NCBI RefSeq assembly: GCF_027923225.1 | Contig: NZ_BSDI01000011.1 | Location: 124,001-188,000 of the forward strand | Direction: 5' to 3' | Source of the DNA: Phytohabitans aurantiacus | GTDB taxonomy: Bacteria > Actinomycetota > Actinomycetes > Mycobacteriales > Micromonosporaceae | Length of the DNA stretch: 64,000 bases | Shown here: in pieces, positions 1-8,868 of the stretch | Position numbering within the stretch: the stretch's first letter is position 1 | Layout: every line of letters begins with the position of its first letter | Notes under the pieces: model-generated | Database searches by the model: none | Seen by the model: the letters and a program-made list of their open reading frames with translations, nothing else | Told to the model about the DNA's origin: nothing | Position numbers and translations under genes: made by a program

Positions 1-1205
1 AGCGGGTCGACGGCACCGGCTGCCTCGCCACGCCCGGCCTCGTCAACACCCACCACCACCTCTACCAGTGGGCCACGCGCGGGCTCGCCCAGCAGGAGAA
101 CCTGTTCGGCTGGCTGACGGAGCTGTATCCCATCTGGGCGCGCCTCGACGAGCAGGTGGTGGCCGACACGACGGCCGCCGGACTCGGCTGGCTGGCCCTT
201 TCGGGCTGCACGACCAGCTCCGACCACCACTACGTCTTTCCCAGCGGGGCCGGCGACCTGGTGGCCGCCCAGGCCAACGCCGCGGCCGAGATCGGGCTGC
301 GCTTCCACCTGTGCCGCGGCTCGATGGACCTCGGTAAGTCAGCCGGCGGCCTGCCGCCCGACGAAGTGGTCGAGGACACCGAGGCGGCACTCGCCGGCAC
401 CGAGGCTGCCATTGACCGGTACCACGATCCGGCGCCGGACGCGATGCTGCGGGTGGCCGTGGCACCGTGCTCGCCGTTCTCGGCCACCGGGAAGCTGATG
501 ACCGAAGCCGCGGCGCTCGCCCGCCGGCGCGGCGTGCGGCTGCACACCCATCTCGCCGAGACCGTGGAGGAAGAGGAGTACTGCCGGGAGAAGCATGGCT
601 GCACCCCGGTCGAGTACGCCGAACGGCTCGGCTGGCTGGGTGACGACGTGTGGCACGCGCACGCCGTGCATCTCGACGCGAGCGCTGTGGCCAAGTTCGG
701 CGCCACCGGCACCGGGGTGGCCCACTGTCCCAGCTCGAACGCGCGGCTGGGCGCGGGCGTGTCACCGGTACCCGATCTGCTGGCCGCTGGCGCGCCCGTC
801 GGCCTCGGTGTCGACGGGTCCGCGTCGCAAGAGGCGAGCCAGCTCGGTGGCGAGCTGCGACAGGCGCTGTACGCCGCGCGGCTGCGTAGCGGGCCGGCGG
901 CACTGACCGCCCGGCAGGCACTGTCGGTCGGCACCATCGGCGGTGCGCGCTGCCTTGGCCGGTCCGAGGAGCTGGGTTCGCTCGAGCCCGGCAAGCTCGC
1001 CGACGTCGCGCTGTGGCGGATCGACGGCCTGGGTCACGCCGGCATCGACGATCCCGTGGCGGCACTGGTGTTCGGCCCACCGGCCACTGTGGAGCTGCTC
1101 CTCGTCGGTGGCCGGCCGGTGGTCGAGGCGGGACGCCTGCGCACCGCCGACGAGCGCGACCTGGCCCGGCGCACCGTCCGGGCGCACGAAAGGCTCCTGC
1201 GATGA
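1..1205 (+). CDS. 8-oxoguanine deaminase-type amidohydrolase (5' end outside window)
   Basis: Metal-dependent amidohydrolase of the ATZ/TRZ group, most like 8-oxoguanine deaminases that convert 8-oxoguanine to urate. The reading frame is open from the left edge (codons start at base 3), so the N-terminus is missing. Visible landmarks are the metal-binding NTHHHL at bases 45-62, LHTHLAET near 540, AHAVHLD near 658, and GVDGSASQE near 810 with the late metal-binding Asp. The C-terminus has the usual SLEPGKLADVALW box. The stop overlaps the next ATG (ATGA), so it is coupled to the xanthine dehydrogenase subunit, which fits purine breakdown. A different deaminase specificity (guanine, hydroxyatrazine-like) cannot be excluded. 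Confidence 0.85.
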   Translation, partial: RVDGTGCLATPGLVNTHHHLYQWATRGLAQQENLFGWLTELYPIWARLDEQVVADTTAAGLGWLALSGCTTSSDHHYVFPSGAGDLVAAQANAAAEIGLRFHLCRGSMDLGKSAGGLPPDEVVEDTEAALAGTEAAIDRYHDPAPDAMLRVAVAPCSPFSATGKLMTEAAALARRRGVRLHTHLAETVEEEEYCREKHGCTPVEYAERLGWLGDDVWHAHAVHLDASAVAKFGATGTGVAHCPSSNARLGAGVSPVPDLLAAGAPVGLGVDGSASQEASQLGGELRQALYAARLRSGPAALTARQALSVGTIGGARCLGRSEELGSLEPGKLADVALWRIDGLGHAGIDDPVAALVFGPPATVELLLVGGRPVVEAGRLRTADERDLARRTVRAHERLLR

Positions 1206-3412
1206 CCACTGTGGAGGCTGGCGTCGCCGGCGGGGTGGGCACGAGTCCCAAGCGCCCCGACGGTGGGCTGAAGGTACGGGGGGAGTTCGCGTTCTCCTCG
1301 GACCTGTGGGCCGACGACATGCTGTGGGGCGCGACGCTGCGCAGCCCGCACCCGCACGCCCGCATCCGTGGCATCGACATCACCGCGGCGGTCGCGCTTC
1401 CCGGCGTCTACGCGGTTCTCACCCACGAGGACGTGCCGGGCGCCAAACGGTACGGGTTGGAGATCGTCGACCAGCCGGTGCTCGCGATGGGCGAGGTGAA
1501 GTACCAGGGCGAGCCCGTCGCCGTCGTGGCGGCCGACCACCCGGAGACCGCCCGCCGGGCCGCCGCCCGGATCGTCGTCGACTACGAGGTGCTGCCCGCC
1601 GTCACCGAGGCATCGCTGGGTGTCCTCTTGCGACACGTGCCCATCCGCACCGGCGACCCGGATGCGACGGCTGACGTGGTCGTCACGGGCGAGTACCAGG
1701 TGGGCATGCAGGATCAGGCGTTCCTGGGTCCCGAGTCAGGACTCGCGGTGCCGGCCGAAGACGGCGGCGTCGACCTCTACATCGCCACGCAATGGCTGCA
1801 CGTCGACCAGAAGCAGGTCGCCGATTGTCTCGGTCTGCCCGCCGAGAAGGTGCGGCTCACGCTCGCCGGTGTCGGTGGCGCGTTCGGTGCCCGCGAAGAC
1901 CTCTCGATGCAGGTGCACGCGAGCCTGCTGGCGCTACACACTGGACGGCCGGTGAAGATGGTGTACGGCCGGGAGGAGTCGTTCTTCGGCCACGTGCACC
2001 GGCACCCGGCCACAATGTGGTACGAGCACGGCGCCACCCGCGACGGAAAGCTCGTGTACGTCAAGGCGAAGATCGTGCTCGACGGCGGCGCGTACGCCTC
2101 CAGCTCCACCGCCGTCGCCGCCAACGCCGCCACCCTGGGCATCGGCCCCTACGAGGTGCCAAACGTCGTGATGGACGCCTCCGTGTACTACACGAACAAC
2201 CCGCCGTGCGGCGCGATGCGCGGGTTCGGCGCGGTGCAGGCGTGCTTCGCGTACGAGTCCCAAATGGACAAACTCGCTTCCGCGTTGGGTCTCGATCCGG
2301 TGGAAGTGCGGCTGCGTAACGCGATGACCACCGGATCGCGCATGCCCACCGGGCAGATCGTGGAGGGCCCGGCGCCAGTGGCTGACCTGCTGATCAGGGT
2401 GCGGTCGGCGCCACCGGCACCGGAAGGCAGCGGCGACCTCCGCGAAATGCCCGGCGGCGTATCGAATACGACGCACGGCGAGGGCGTGGTCCGCGGCATC
2501 GGTTACGGCATCGGCATCAAGAACGTCGCGTTCTCCGAAGGCTTCGACGACTACGCCACCGCGCGGGTCCGCCTGGAGCTCATCGGCGGCGAGCCGGCGG
2601 TACTCGTACACACCGCCGCCGCCGAGGTCGGCCAGGGCCTGGTGACCGTACAGGCGCAGATCGCGCGCACCGAGCTCGGTGTCGAGCGCGTGACGGTGGC
2701 GACCGCCGACACGTCGGTGGGCAGCGCGGGTTCGTCCTCGGCGTCCCGGCAGACGTACATGACCGGCGGTGCCGTGCGGGCCGCCTGCCAGGCGGTGCGG
2801 GCAGCGCTACTCGCCCGGGTCGGCGGCGCCCGCCTCGACGGCGGCAAGGTGCTGTCGGACAGTGGCGCGGTCATCGCCGACCTGGCTTCCGTCATCGGCG
2901 ACGGGCCGATCGAGGAGACCGTCGAGTGGCGGCACCGGCCCACATATCCGCTCGATCCGGTGACCGGGCAGGGAAATGCCCACGTGCAGTACGCGTTCGC
3001 CGCCCACCGGGCCACCGTCGACGTCGACGTCGAACTGGGCCTGGTGCGGGTGGTCGAGATCGTGACCGCGCAGGACGTGGGCAAGGCGGTCAACCCGCTC
3101 GCCGTCGAGGGCCAGATCCACGGGGGCACCGCGCAAGGGCTCGGCCTCGCCCTCATGGAGGAGATTCAGATGGTGGACGGCATCGTGCGAAACCCGTCAT
3201 TCACCGACTATCTGATCCCTACAATCCTCGATATGCCGCCGATGAAGGTCGACGTCCTCGAAATGGCCGACCCGCACTCGCCCTACGGGCTCCGCGGCGT
3301 CGGCGAGCCGCCGACGATCTCATCCACCCCGGCGGTGGTCGCGGCCGTCAGGGCCGCGACCGGCAAGGCGCTGACGCGGGTACCGGTGCGGCCCGAGCAC
3401 ATCGTCGGCTAA
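1202..3412 (+). CDS. Xanthine dehydrogenase, molybdenum-binding subunit
   Basis: A 736-residue molybdopterin-binding subunit of the xanthine dehydrogenase/aldehyde oxidase family, probably oxidising hypoxanthine/xanthine to urate with separate FAD and 2Fe-2S subunits that would lie elsewhere. The start is the ATG overlapping the upstream stop (ATGA); longer upstream frames only run inside the previous gene. The N-terminal half begins with GLKVRGEFAFSSDL and continues with GVGGAFGARED, AMRGFGAVQA and QASASRQTYMTGGA-type cofactor loops. The C-terminus carries GVGEPP, whose Glu (about residue 702) corresponds to the catalytic base. The length is a little under that of typical subunits (about 750-780). 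Position beside a purine deaminase supports the assignment. Confidence 0.88.
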   Translation: MTTVEAGVAGGVGTSPKRPDGGLKVRGEFAFSSDLWADDMLWGATLRSPHPHARIRGIDITAAVALPGVYAVLTHEDVPGAKRYGLEIVDQPVLAMGEVKYQGEPVAVVAADHPETARRAAARIVVDYEVLPAVTEASLGVLLRHVPIRTGDPDATADVVVTGEYQVGMQDQAFLGPESGLAVPAEDGGVDLYIATQWLHVDQKQVADCLGLPAEKVRLTLAGVGGAFGAREDLSMQVHASLLALHTGRPVKMVYGREESFFGHVHRHPATMWYEHGATRDGKLVYVKAKIVLDGGAYASSSTAVAANAATLGIGPYEVPNVVMDASVYYTNNPPCGAMRGFGAVQACFAYESQMDKLASALGLDPVEVRLRNAMTTGSRMPTGQIVEGPAPVADLLIRVRSAPPAPEGSGDLREMPGGVSNTTHGEGVVRGIGYGIGIKNVAFSEGFDDYATARVRLELIGGEPAVLVHTAAAEVGQGLVTVQAQIARTELGVERVTVATADTSVGSAGSSSASRQTYMTGGAVRAACQAVRAALLARVGGARLDGGKVLSDSGAVIADLASVIGDGPIEETVEWRHRPTYPLDPVTGQGNAHVQYAFAAHRATVDVDVELGLVRVVEIVTAQDVGKAVNPLAVEGQIHGGTAQGLGLALMEEIQMVDGIVRNPSFTDYLIPTILDMPPMKVDVLEMADPHSPYGLRGVGEPPTISSTPAVVAAVRAATGKALTRVPVRPEHIVG

Positions 3413-3417
3413 CCCCG

Positions 3418-3903
3418 ATGCGCGCCGCACTCGGCCGGCCGCTCCTGACGGGCGCGCTGATCGTCGGTCTCTATTACCTGGTACCGGTCGAGCCGGGCGT
3501 CAGCACCACCGTCATGGTCGTGCGCGCTCTCGCCACGGTCGTGGTCGGAGTGCTGATCACCTGGCTGATCGTCCACCAGGCGCGGCAGAGCATCCGCCAT
3601 CCCGGAGAAGGTTCGCTGGCTGGCCTGCTGACCGCGATCGTGGGCGGCGTGGCGTTCTTCGCCCTGGCCGACTACATCACCGCGATCTCGGCGTCCGGGC
3701 AGTTCGTCGGGCTGACCACCAAGACGGACGCGCTGTACTTCGCCCTGGCCACGCTCACCACGGTCGGCTACGGCGACATCCACGCCGAGGGCCAGATCGC
3801 CCGCGGCGTGGTGGCCGCCCAGTTGGTCTTCAACGTGGTGATCATCGCGACCGGCGCATCGGTCCTGACCCGCGAGCTGAGCTCCCGCGCCCGCCACAAT
3901 TAG
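3418..3903 (+). CDS. Two-TM potassium channel family protein
   Basis: A 161-residue membrane protein with four hydrophobic stretches (about residues 10-22, 31-52, 67-88, 129-150). The last pair brackets a pore loop carrying the K+ channel selectivity filter TTVGYGD at residues 114-120. The architecture matches the small bacterial ion_trans_2 family, which usually lacks a large cytoplasmic sensor. It starts five bases after the xanthine dehydrogenase stop, so it may be read from the same transcript, but no functional link is evident. Ion selectivity is inferred from the filter motif only. Confidence 0.85.
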   Translation: MRAALGRPLLTGALIVGLYYLVPVEPGVSTTVMVVRALATVVVGVLITWLIVHQARQSIRHPGEGSLAGLLTAIVGGVAFFALADYITAISASGQFVGLTTKTDALYFALATLTTVGYGDIHAEGQIARGVVAAQLVFNVVIIATGASVLTRELSSRARHN

Positions 3904-3904
3904 C

Positions 3905-3997
3905 GCTACCGCGATGCCCGTCGAGGGCGGGTCGTGTAGCCGCGGAGGGTGAGACCGCGGGAGCAACGGCCCGGAGCGCGGCGGGCATCGCGGTAGC
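3905..3997. repeat. Family B inverted-repeat element, compact copy (B1)
   Basis: The outer ends are perfect inverted copies: GCTACCGCGATGCCCG at 3905-3920 and CGGGCATCGCGGTAGC at 3982-3997. The right half also has the internal signature CGCGGAGGGTGAGACCGCGG followed by a GAGCAACGG box, shared with the copies at 15640, 17399 and 62148. It begins one base after the channel-gene stop codon and lies between convergent genes, so it could serve as a terminator hairpin. No transposase is nearby. Confidence 0.75.
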
Positions 3998-4022
3998 CCA
4001 AATATCCCTTGGAATAGATCCT

Positions 4023-4622
4023 TTAGGACGCGAGTAGCTCCTCGAACGGGGTGGGCTCGTCGAACGGGTCGATCACCGTCACCGGCTCGCGGCGAGAGAT
4101 CTCACGTGCCAGCTCGCCCGTCGCCCGGGTGATGCGGCTCGCGAGCGCGCCCTGGACGGTCGCGCCGCCCCAGTCTTCCGGCGCGGCGAACACCGCCGTC
4201 GGCACGACGACCGCGTGCAAGTACGAGAACATCGGCCGCAAGGCGTGCTCCAGCGCGAGCGAATGGCGGGCCGTGCCCCCGGTCGCCGCGATCAACACGG
4301 GCTTGTCGGCGAGGCTGCCCTCTTCGACCACGTCGAAGAACGATTTGAACAGCCCGCTGTACGACGCGTTGAAGATCGGCGTGACCGCGATCAGGCCGTC
4401 GGCCCGCGCCACGGTGTCGAGCGCCTCCCGTAGCCCCGCCGGCGGAAAGCCGGTGAGCAGGTTGTTGGTGATGTCGTGCGCGATGTCGCGCAGCTCGATC
4501 GTCACCACGTCGACGCCCGGCCGCTCGCGGCGGACCGCCGCCGCGAGCTGGTCGGCAAGGAGCCGGCTGGACGAGGGCTGGCTGAGGCCCGCCGAGACGA
4601 CCGCGAGGGTACGGCGTGTCAT
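4023..4622 (-). CDS. NAD(P)H-dependent FMN reductase partner of a luciferase-like monooxygenase
   Basis: A 199-residue flavodoxin-fold reductase of the NADPH-dependent FMN reductase family. The N-terminal beta-alpha-beta segment (VSAGLSQPSSSRLLADQL, about residues 10-27) is the phosphate-binding loop. FNASYSGLFKSFFD and ATGGTARHSLALEHALRPMF are typical flavin-site segments of the CE1759-like family that partners LLM oxidoreductases. The start ATG overlaps the stop of the upstream LLM gene by four bases, so the two are translationally coupled. It would supply reduced FMN to that oxygenase. Substrate of the pair is unknown. Confidence 0.85.
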   Translation of the reverse strand: MTRRTLAVVSAGLSQPSSSRLLADQLAAAVRRERPGVDVVTIELRDIAHDITNNLLTGFPPAGLREALDTVARADGLIAVTPIFNASYSGLFKSFFDVVEEGSLADKPVLIAATGGTARHSLALEHALRPMFSYLHAVVVPTAVFAAPEDWGGATVQGALASRITRATGELAREISRREPVTVIDPFDEPTPFEELLAS

Positions 4623-5710
4623 GCCGATGCTCCGGCGGCGTCTCGGGCGGCCTTCAGGGATTCGTGGGTGGGCGCGTCCGGCACGTGCGCCGGGCGCTTG
4701 GCGTCGAACTCGCGGCGCAGCACCGGTACGACCTCCTCGCCGAGCATGTCAAGCTGCTCCAGAACCGTCTTCAGCGGCAGGCCCGCGTGGTCCAACAGGA
4801 AGAGCTGGCGCTGGTAGTCGCCGAAGTGATCCCGGAACGTCAGCGTACGGTCGATGACCTGCTGCGGACTGCCGACCGTGAGCGGGGTCTCACGGGAGAA
4901 ATCCTCGAGCGAGGGCCCGTGGCCGTACACGGGGGCGTTGTCGAAGTACGGCCGGAACTCGCGCACCGCGTCCTGCGAGTTCTTCCGCATGAAAACCTGG
5001 CCACCGAGGCCGACGATCGCCTGGTCGGCGGCGCCGTGGCCATAGTGTTCGTACCGTCGGCGGTACAGCTCGATCATGCGCTTGGTGTGCTCGACCGGCC
5101 AGAAGATGTTGTTGTGGAAGAAGCCGTCGCCGTAGTACGCGGCCTGCTCGGCGATCTGCGGGCTCCGGATCGAGCCGTGCCACACGAACGGCGGGATCCC
5201 GTCGAGCGGGCGCGGCGTCGCGGTGAAAGCCTGCAGGGGCGTGCGGAACTTGCCCTCCCAGTCGACGACATCCTCACGCCACAGCTTGTGCAGCAGGGCA
5301 TAATTCTCGACGGCCAGCGCGATACCGTCTCGGATGTCCTTGCCAAACCACGGGTACACAGGACCCGTGTTGCCACGGCCCATCATGAGATCGACGCGGC
5401 CGTCGGCGATGTGCTGGAGGTACGCGTAGTCCTCGGCGATCTTCACCGGGTCGTTGGTGGTGATGAGCGTCGTGGCGGTCGACAGGATGATCCGCTCGGT
5501 GCGCGCCGCCACGTACCCGAGGAACGTGGTCGGTGACGACGGGACGAACGGCGGGTTGTGATGCTCGCCGGTCGCGAATACGTCCAGGCCCACCTCTTCG
5601 GTCTTGAGCGCGATGTCGACCATCGCCTTGATCCGCTCGTGCTCGGTCGGCGTGCGCCCGTTGGTGGGGTCCGGCGTCACGTCGCCCACACTGAACACTC
5701 CGAACTGCAT
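4619..5710 (-). CDS. LLM-class flavin-dependent oxidoreductase (CE1758-like)
   Basis: A 363-residue bacterial-luciferase-like TIM-barrel protein. It opens with MQFGVFSVGDVTPDP, has the family segment GLDVFATGEHHNPPF, then VDLMMGRGNTGPVYPWFG and WEGKFRTPL, and ends in a short Ala-rich tail. It belongs to the subgroup that is encoded directly before a dedicated FMN reductase, as here with an ATGA overlap. Expected chemistry is O2- and FMNH2-dependent oxygenation; the substrate cannot be read from sequence. The pair forms its own leftward operon. Confidence 0.87.
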   Translation of the reverse strand: MQFGVFSVGDVTPDPTNGRTPTEHERIKAMVDIALKTEEVGLDVFATGEHHNPPFVPSSPTTFLGYVAARTERIILSTATTLITTNDPVKIAEDYAYLQHIADGRVDLMMGRGNTGPVYPWFGKDIRDGIALAVENYALLHKLWREDVVDWEGKFRTPLQAFTATPRPLDGIPPFVWHGSIRSPQIAEQAAYYGDGFFHNNIFWPVEHTKRMIELYRRRYEHYGHGAADQAIVGLGGQVFMRKNSQDAVREFRPYFDNAPVYGHGPSLEDFSRETPLTVGSPQQVIDRTLTFRDHFGDYQRQLFLLDHAGLPLKTVLEQLDMLGEEVVPVLRREFDAKRPAHVPDAPTHESLKAARDAAGASA

Positions 5711-6024
5711 CTCGATCAGCTCTCCCGCGGTAGCTCTCGGCCACTTACTTCAGTTTTGAACAATACCCGCCCACCCAACATTCCCACCCGCCGACCATCC
5801 TCTCCGCGCTCGTCCTGCGCCGGTCGCTCTTCCCACGGCTCGTGCTCTCCGCGCCGCGCGCTCTCCACTGGTCGCGCTGGTCGTGCGCTCCGCCGATCAA
5901 GAAGCCCTCGCCCTCCCGCCGCCCACAGGTGGGTGAAAGAGGGGCGCCCAGCCCACGCCCGTCCTTTCCCGCCGCTCCCCGGCGCCGCCCGCGCGCGACG
6001 GCGTGTCGCCGCGCCCGGCGCGTC

Positions 6025-6099
6025 GATCAAGGGCGAGTGCACGTGGTTGGATCTCTTTCCGCGTGTTTTTGCCCTTGATCCATGCGATTGCCCTTGATC
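6025..6099 (-). repeat. Family A GATCAAGGGC repeat, copy 1
   Basis: One of eight 75-76 bp copies. In the reference orientation the unit reads GATCAAGG, a short spacer with CGCAT, a second GATCAAGGGC box, a conserved middle (CACGCGGAAA then GATCCAACC), and the inverted box GCCCTTGATC. Box 2 plus its flank pairs with box 3 plus its flank to give a hairpin of about 20 bp with a conserved 14-base loop. This copy is in reverse orientation. It faces copy 2 at 6333 in the same gap. Confidence 0.85.
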
Positions 6100-6164
6100 G
6101 GCGCGCAGGGCGCGGCGACATGCCGCTGCCAAACTCACTCATACCCGGCGGCTGGCCCCGACCG

Positions 6165-6209
6165 CGCCGCTGATACAGCATGTTCGGGGAACTTGCTGTA
6201 TCAGCGGCG
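6165..6209. repeat. Perfect 16-bp inverted repeat (hairpin)
   Basis: CGCCGCTGATACAGCA at 6165-6180 is followed after 13 bases by its exact complement at 6194-6209. There is no T-run on either side, so it is not a canonical terminator. It sits between two oppositely oriented family A elements and could be a protein-binding site or remnant of another small repeat. Confidence 0.6.
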
Positions 6210-6332
6210 GGTTGAGGGCGCACTTTCCCCGAATACGCGGCATCGGCCGTTCGCGCGGACAGGTCTGGCCGCCCGCGCGTAGGTCCGGCTGCGCGCGATC
6301 GGCGCCCTGCGATGCGGCGCCCGCAGGGCGTC

Positions 6333-6408
6333 GATCAAGGAACATCGCATGGATCAAGGGCAAAACACGCGGAAAAGACGATCCAACCACGTGCATTCGC
6401 CCTTGATC
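6333..6408 (+). repeat. Family A GATCAAGGGC repeat, copy 2
   Basis: Reference-orientation copy. The three boxes begin at 6333, 6352 and near 6399, and the middle reads CACGCGGAAAAGACGATCC. It is nearly the exact reverse complement of copy 1, so the pair 6025-6408 could in principle fold or recombine as a larger inverted repeat. Confidence 0.85.
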
Positions 6409-6849
6409 GGCGCGGGAGGGGACGCCGCGCGGCACGGACCGCCGGGCGGCGCGCCGGGCGGCGCGCCGGGCGGCGCCGGGGTGGCCAGGCCCGCCGGGCG
6501 GGCCGAGCAGGGTGGGCGGGGCGTGGCTGCGGTGGCGGCGCGGGGCGAGACGTCGGTGTGGGGGTGGGTGCGGAGGGTTAAGGGTGGTGTCGGGGCGGTT
6601 TCGGACCGCAGACCGCGGTTAGCGCCGTCTTATGCGTCTCTTAAGGCACGCAACTTCCTCAAACATGGTTCAACCAAGTTCGGCCCTCGGTACGTACACG
6701 TGGGACGGAGACGTATGCGCGAGCCGCGATATGGGCGATTTGGGCGATGGGCGAGGTGAGCGACGAATGCATTGAGTCCGATCCGAACCGGTGAAGGCAG
6801 GTCACTAGGTGCGACCGCGTGCGACGCGGATGTGGAAGGTCGGTAACTC

Positions 6850-8868
6850 TTGCTGAAAAAGAAGAACGACGAGCGGGACGAGGAGCGGGGTGAAGTGGCG
6901 GTGACGGTGGAGACGACTAGTAGTACGACGGGCGAGCGCCGGAAGCTGCCCAAGCTTCCGCTGCTCGGCGGTGGTGCGTTCCTCCTGTTTGGCCTCTGGG
7001 CCGCCAGCTCGACCACGGGCGGCGCGTTGGCCTCGGTGTACGTCTACGCGTTCTTGAACTTCTTCGCGGGCGTATTCACGCTGGTAGCGCTGTCGCTGAC
7101 GGTCATGGCAGGTCTCGTGGCGACCGACCGGATCTTCCTGAAGATCGGTCACCGGGTCCTCTTCCAGGGCCTGCACCGCGCGACGGCGATTATCGCGATC
7201 ATCTCGCTCGGGCTGCACGTGTCCATGAAGATCATGGAAGGGACGGCGACGGTACTTGACCCGTTCGTCCCGTTTGGCAACCTGGCGGACCCGATGTATG
7301 TCGGGCTTGGCACGGTCGCGAGCTACCTGATGCTCTCGGTGTTCTGGACCGGCATCATCCGGGCGAAGTTCGCCGGCAGCGGCCGGCCGTGGATGTGGCG
7401 CGCACTGCACAGTGGCGCGTACCTCGCCTGGCCGATCGCCCTCGGCCACGGCCTGAACGCCGGCCGGCCGGCCGCTACCTGGGTGCTCCTGAGCTACGGC
7501 GCCTGCGTGGCCGGTGTCGCGGTCGCGCTGCTCGTGCGCCTGTACGTGATGCTCGGCCGCCGTACCACCGGCACGACCATCGGGCCCAAGGCCGGTGTGG
7601 CCGTGGTCGGGGTCAACGTGGAGACCGCCGTCATGCCGCGCATCACCGACCCGATGATGCCGGCGCGGGCGGCGCGCGAGGCCGAGCCGGAGCCCGAGCC
7701 GGTTGCCACGCCCACCCGGGAGACCCGGGTCGTCAAGCGCGACACGATGGCCGGCGCACCGCGCGAGCGGTCGGGTCGCCAGGGGTACGCGGTTCCGCCG
7801 GTGGAGGAGACCAGGCGGGGCCGGAGCGCGGAGCGCTATGTCGAGGAGCCGGCCGCGGCACGGTCCGGTGGACGCGGCGGGCGCGCCGCGAAGGAGCGGA
7901 CCGCTGAGGACGAGATGCGCTGGTCCACCGGCGAGCAGCCGCGCAGCGAGCGCCGCGGGCGGTCCGCGGAGGGTCGCGGCCGGTCGGCCGAGGGACGCGG
8001 TGGCCGGGGCGCCGAGCCTGCCGAGCGGCGGAGCCGCCCGGCGGAGCCGGAGAGCAAGCGAGGCCGCCGGGAGCGCGCCGCCGAGGATGGCGTCGACTGG
8101 TACGAGAGCCTGCGCGAGCAGCCCGCGGAGCGCGAAGCCGAGCGTGACCGGTACAGCCGGCCGCGGGAGGACGAGTACGCCTCGCGCCGCTCCTCGAGCC
8201 GCCGTGGCGAGCCGGACCCGGAGCGCTGGACCTCTCCCGCCGACGAGCGGTACGGCTCGGCAGCGGGCCGCGAGGAGTCTGGGCGCCGCGAGGAGTCTGG
8301 GCGCCGTGAGGGGTCCGGGCGCCGTGAGGACACCGGTCGGGGCGGCCGCCGCGAGCGGGCCAGCCGCCGCGACGAGCCGGTCGAGCCGGTCTCCGGTACC
8401 CGCTGGGACTCCGAGCGTCCGGTCTCGGGTGCTCGCTGGGACGCCTCCGACCGCCCGGTGTCCGGAGGGCGCTGGGACGCGCCCGTCTCCGGGGAGCGCT
8501 GGGACACGCCGGTGTCCGGCGCCCGCTGGGACTCGGCCGACCGGCCCGTCTCCGGCGAGCGCTGGGAGCGGCCCGAGCCGGCCGAGGACCGCCCGCGCCG
8601 CGGGCTGCGGCTGGTGCGCGACGACGAGGCCGAGTCCCCGCGACGCCGGTCACGTTCCGCGCGTCACAGCCAGGCTGACGAGTACGAGACCGAGCAACCA
8701 CGCGAACGGCGCACCGGTCGTCTGGGCCCCTACCCACCGGCTCCGGCGACTGACATGATCGACTCCGCTGACCGGCCGCGCCGCGGCCGGCGCGCGGCCG
8801 GCGGCGAAGACCTCGACGTCGGCACGGGCGAATACTGGACTCAGCCGCGGGGAGGATACGGCAGGTGA
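6850..8868 (+). CDS. Ferric-reductase/cytochrome b-like membrane protein with long disordered tail
   Basis: 672 residues. After a charged N-terminus, six hydrophobic segments span about residues 38-54, 60-92, 108-126, 148-170, 186-203 and 209-232. His109/His123 and His187/His200 form two His pairs, each 13-14 residues apart, as in ferric-reductase-like two-haem b-type cytochromes. The remaining 430 residues are Arg/Glu/Ser-rich and low complexity, with four SGRREE-like units (bases about 8266-8340) and six PVSGxRW units (about 8386-8565). I chose the TTG start because GGAAGG lies 12 bases upstream and the next residues (LKKKN) precede the first helix. The stop overlaps the GTG of the NuoF-like gene, so the two likely form one electron-transfer unit. 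The specific haem content is inferred. Confidence 0.72.
   Translation: MLKKKNDERDEERGEVAVTVETTSSTTGERRKLPKLPLLGGGAFLLFGLWAASSTTGGALASVYVYAFLNFFAGVFTLVALSLTVMAGLVATDRIFLKIGHRVLFQGLHRATAIIAIISLGLHVSMKIMEGTATVLDPFVPFGNLADPMYVGLGTVASYLMLSVFWTGIIRAKFAGSGRPWMWRALHSGAYLAWPIALGHGLNAGRPAATWVLLSYGACVAGVAVALLVRLYVMLGRRTTGTTIGPKAGVAVVGVNVETAVMPRITDPMMPARAAREAEPEPEPVATPTRETRVVKRDTMAGAPRERSGRQGYAVPPVEETRRGRSAERYVEEPAAARSGGRGGRAAKERTAEDEMRWSTGEQPRSERRGRSAEGRGRSAEGRGGRGAEPAERRSRPAEPESKRGRRERAAEDGVDWYESLREQPAEREAERDRYSRPREDEYASRRSSSRRGEPDPERWTSPADERYGSAAGREESGRREESGRREGSGRREDTGRGGRRERASRRDEPVEPVSGTRWDSERPVSGARWDASDRPVSGGRWDAPVSGERWDTPVSGARWDSADRPVSGERWERPEPAEDRPRRGLRLVRDDEAESPRRRSRSARHSQADEYETEQPRERRTGRLGPYPPAPATDMIDSADRPRRGRRAAGGEDLDVGTGEYWTQPRGGYGR

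Larger units (their letters stand above)
5711..6849. other. Long intergenic region with repeat elements and no convincing gene
   Basis: About 1.1 kb between divergently arranged genes. It contains two inverted copies of the family A element (6025-6099 and 6333-6408), a 16-bp-stem hairpin between them, and three tandem copies of a 12-bp unit GCCGGGCGGCGC at about 6441-6476. Open frames here have poor codon structure and run through the repeats. The last 200 bases (6640-6849) are less GC-rich and probably hold the promoter of the downstream cytochrome b-like gene, but I cannot assign -35/-10 boxes. Confidence 0.6.

Noticed and set aside
3905..3997. Plain rho-independent terminator after the ion channel gene
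   Set aside because: The inverted ends are shared with other family B copies, so it is better described as a repeat, though it may also terminate transcription.
6025..6408. CRISPR-like array from the repeated GATCAAGGGC boxes
   Set aside because: Boxes are within dispersed palindromic units in both orientations, with no regular spacers and no cas genes.
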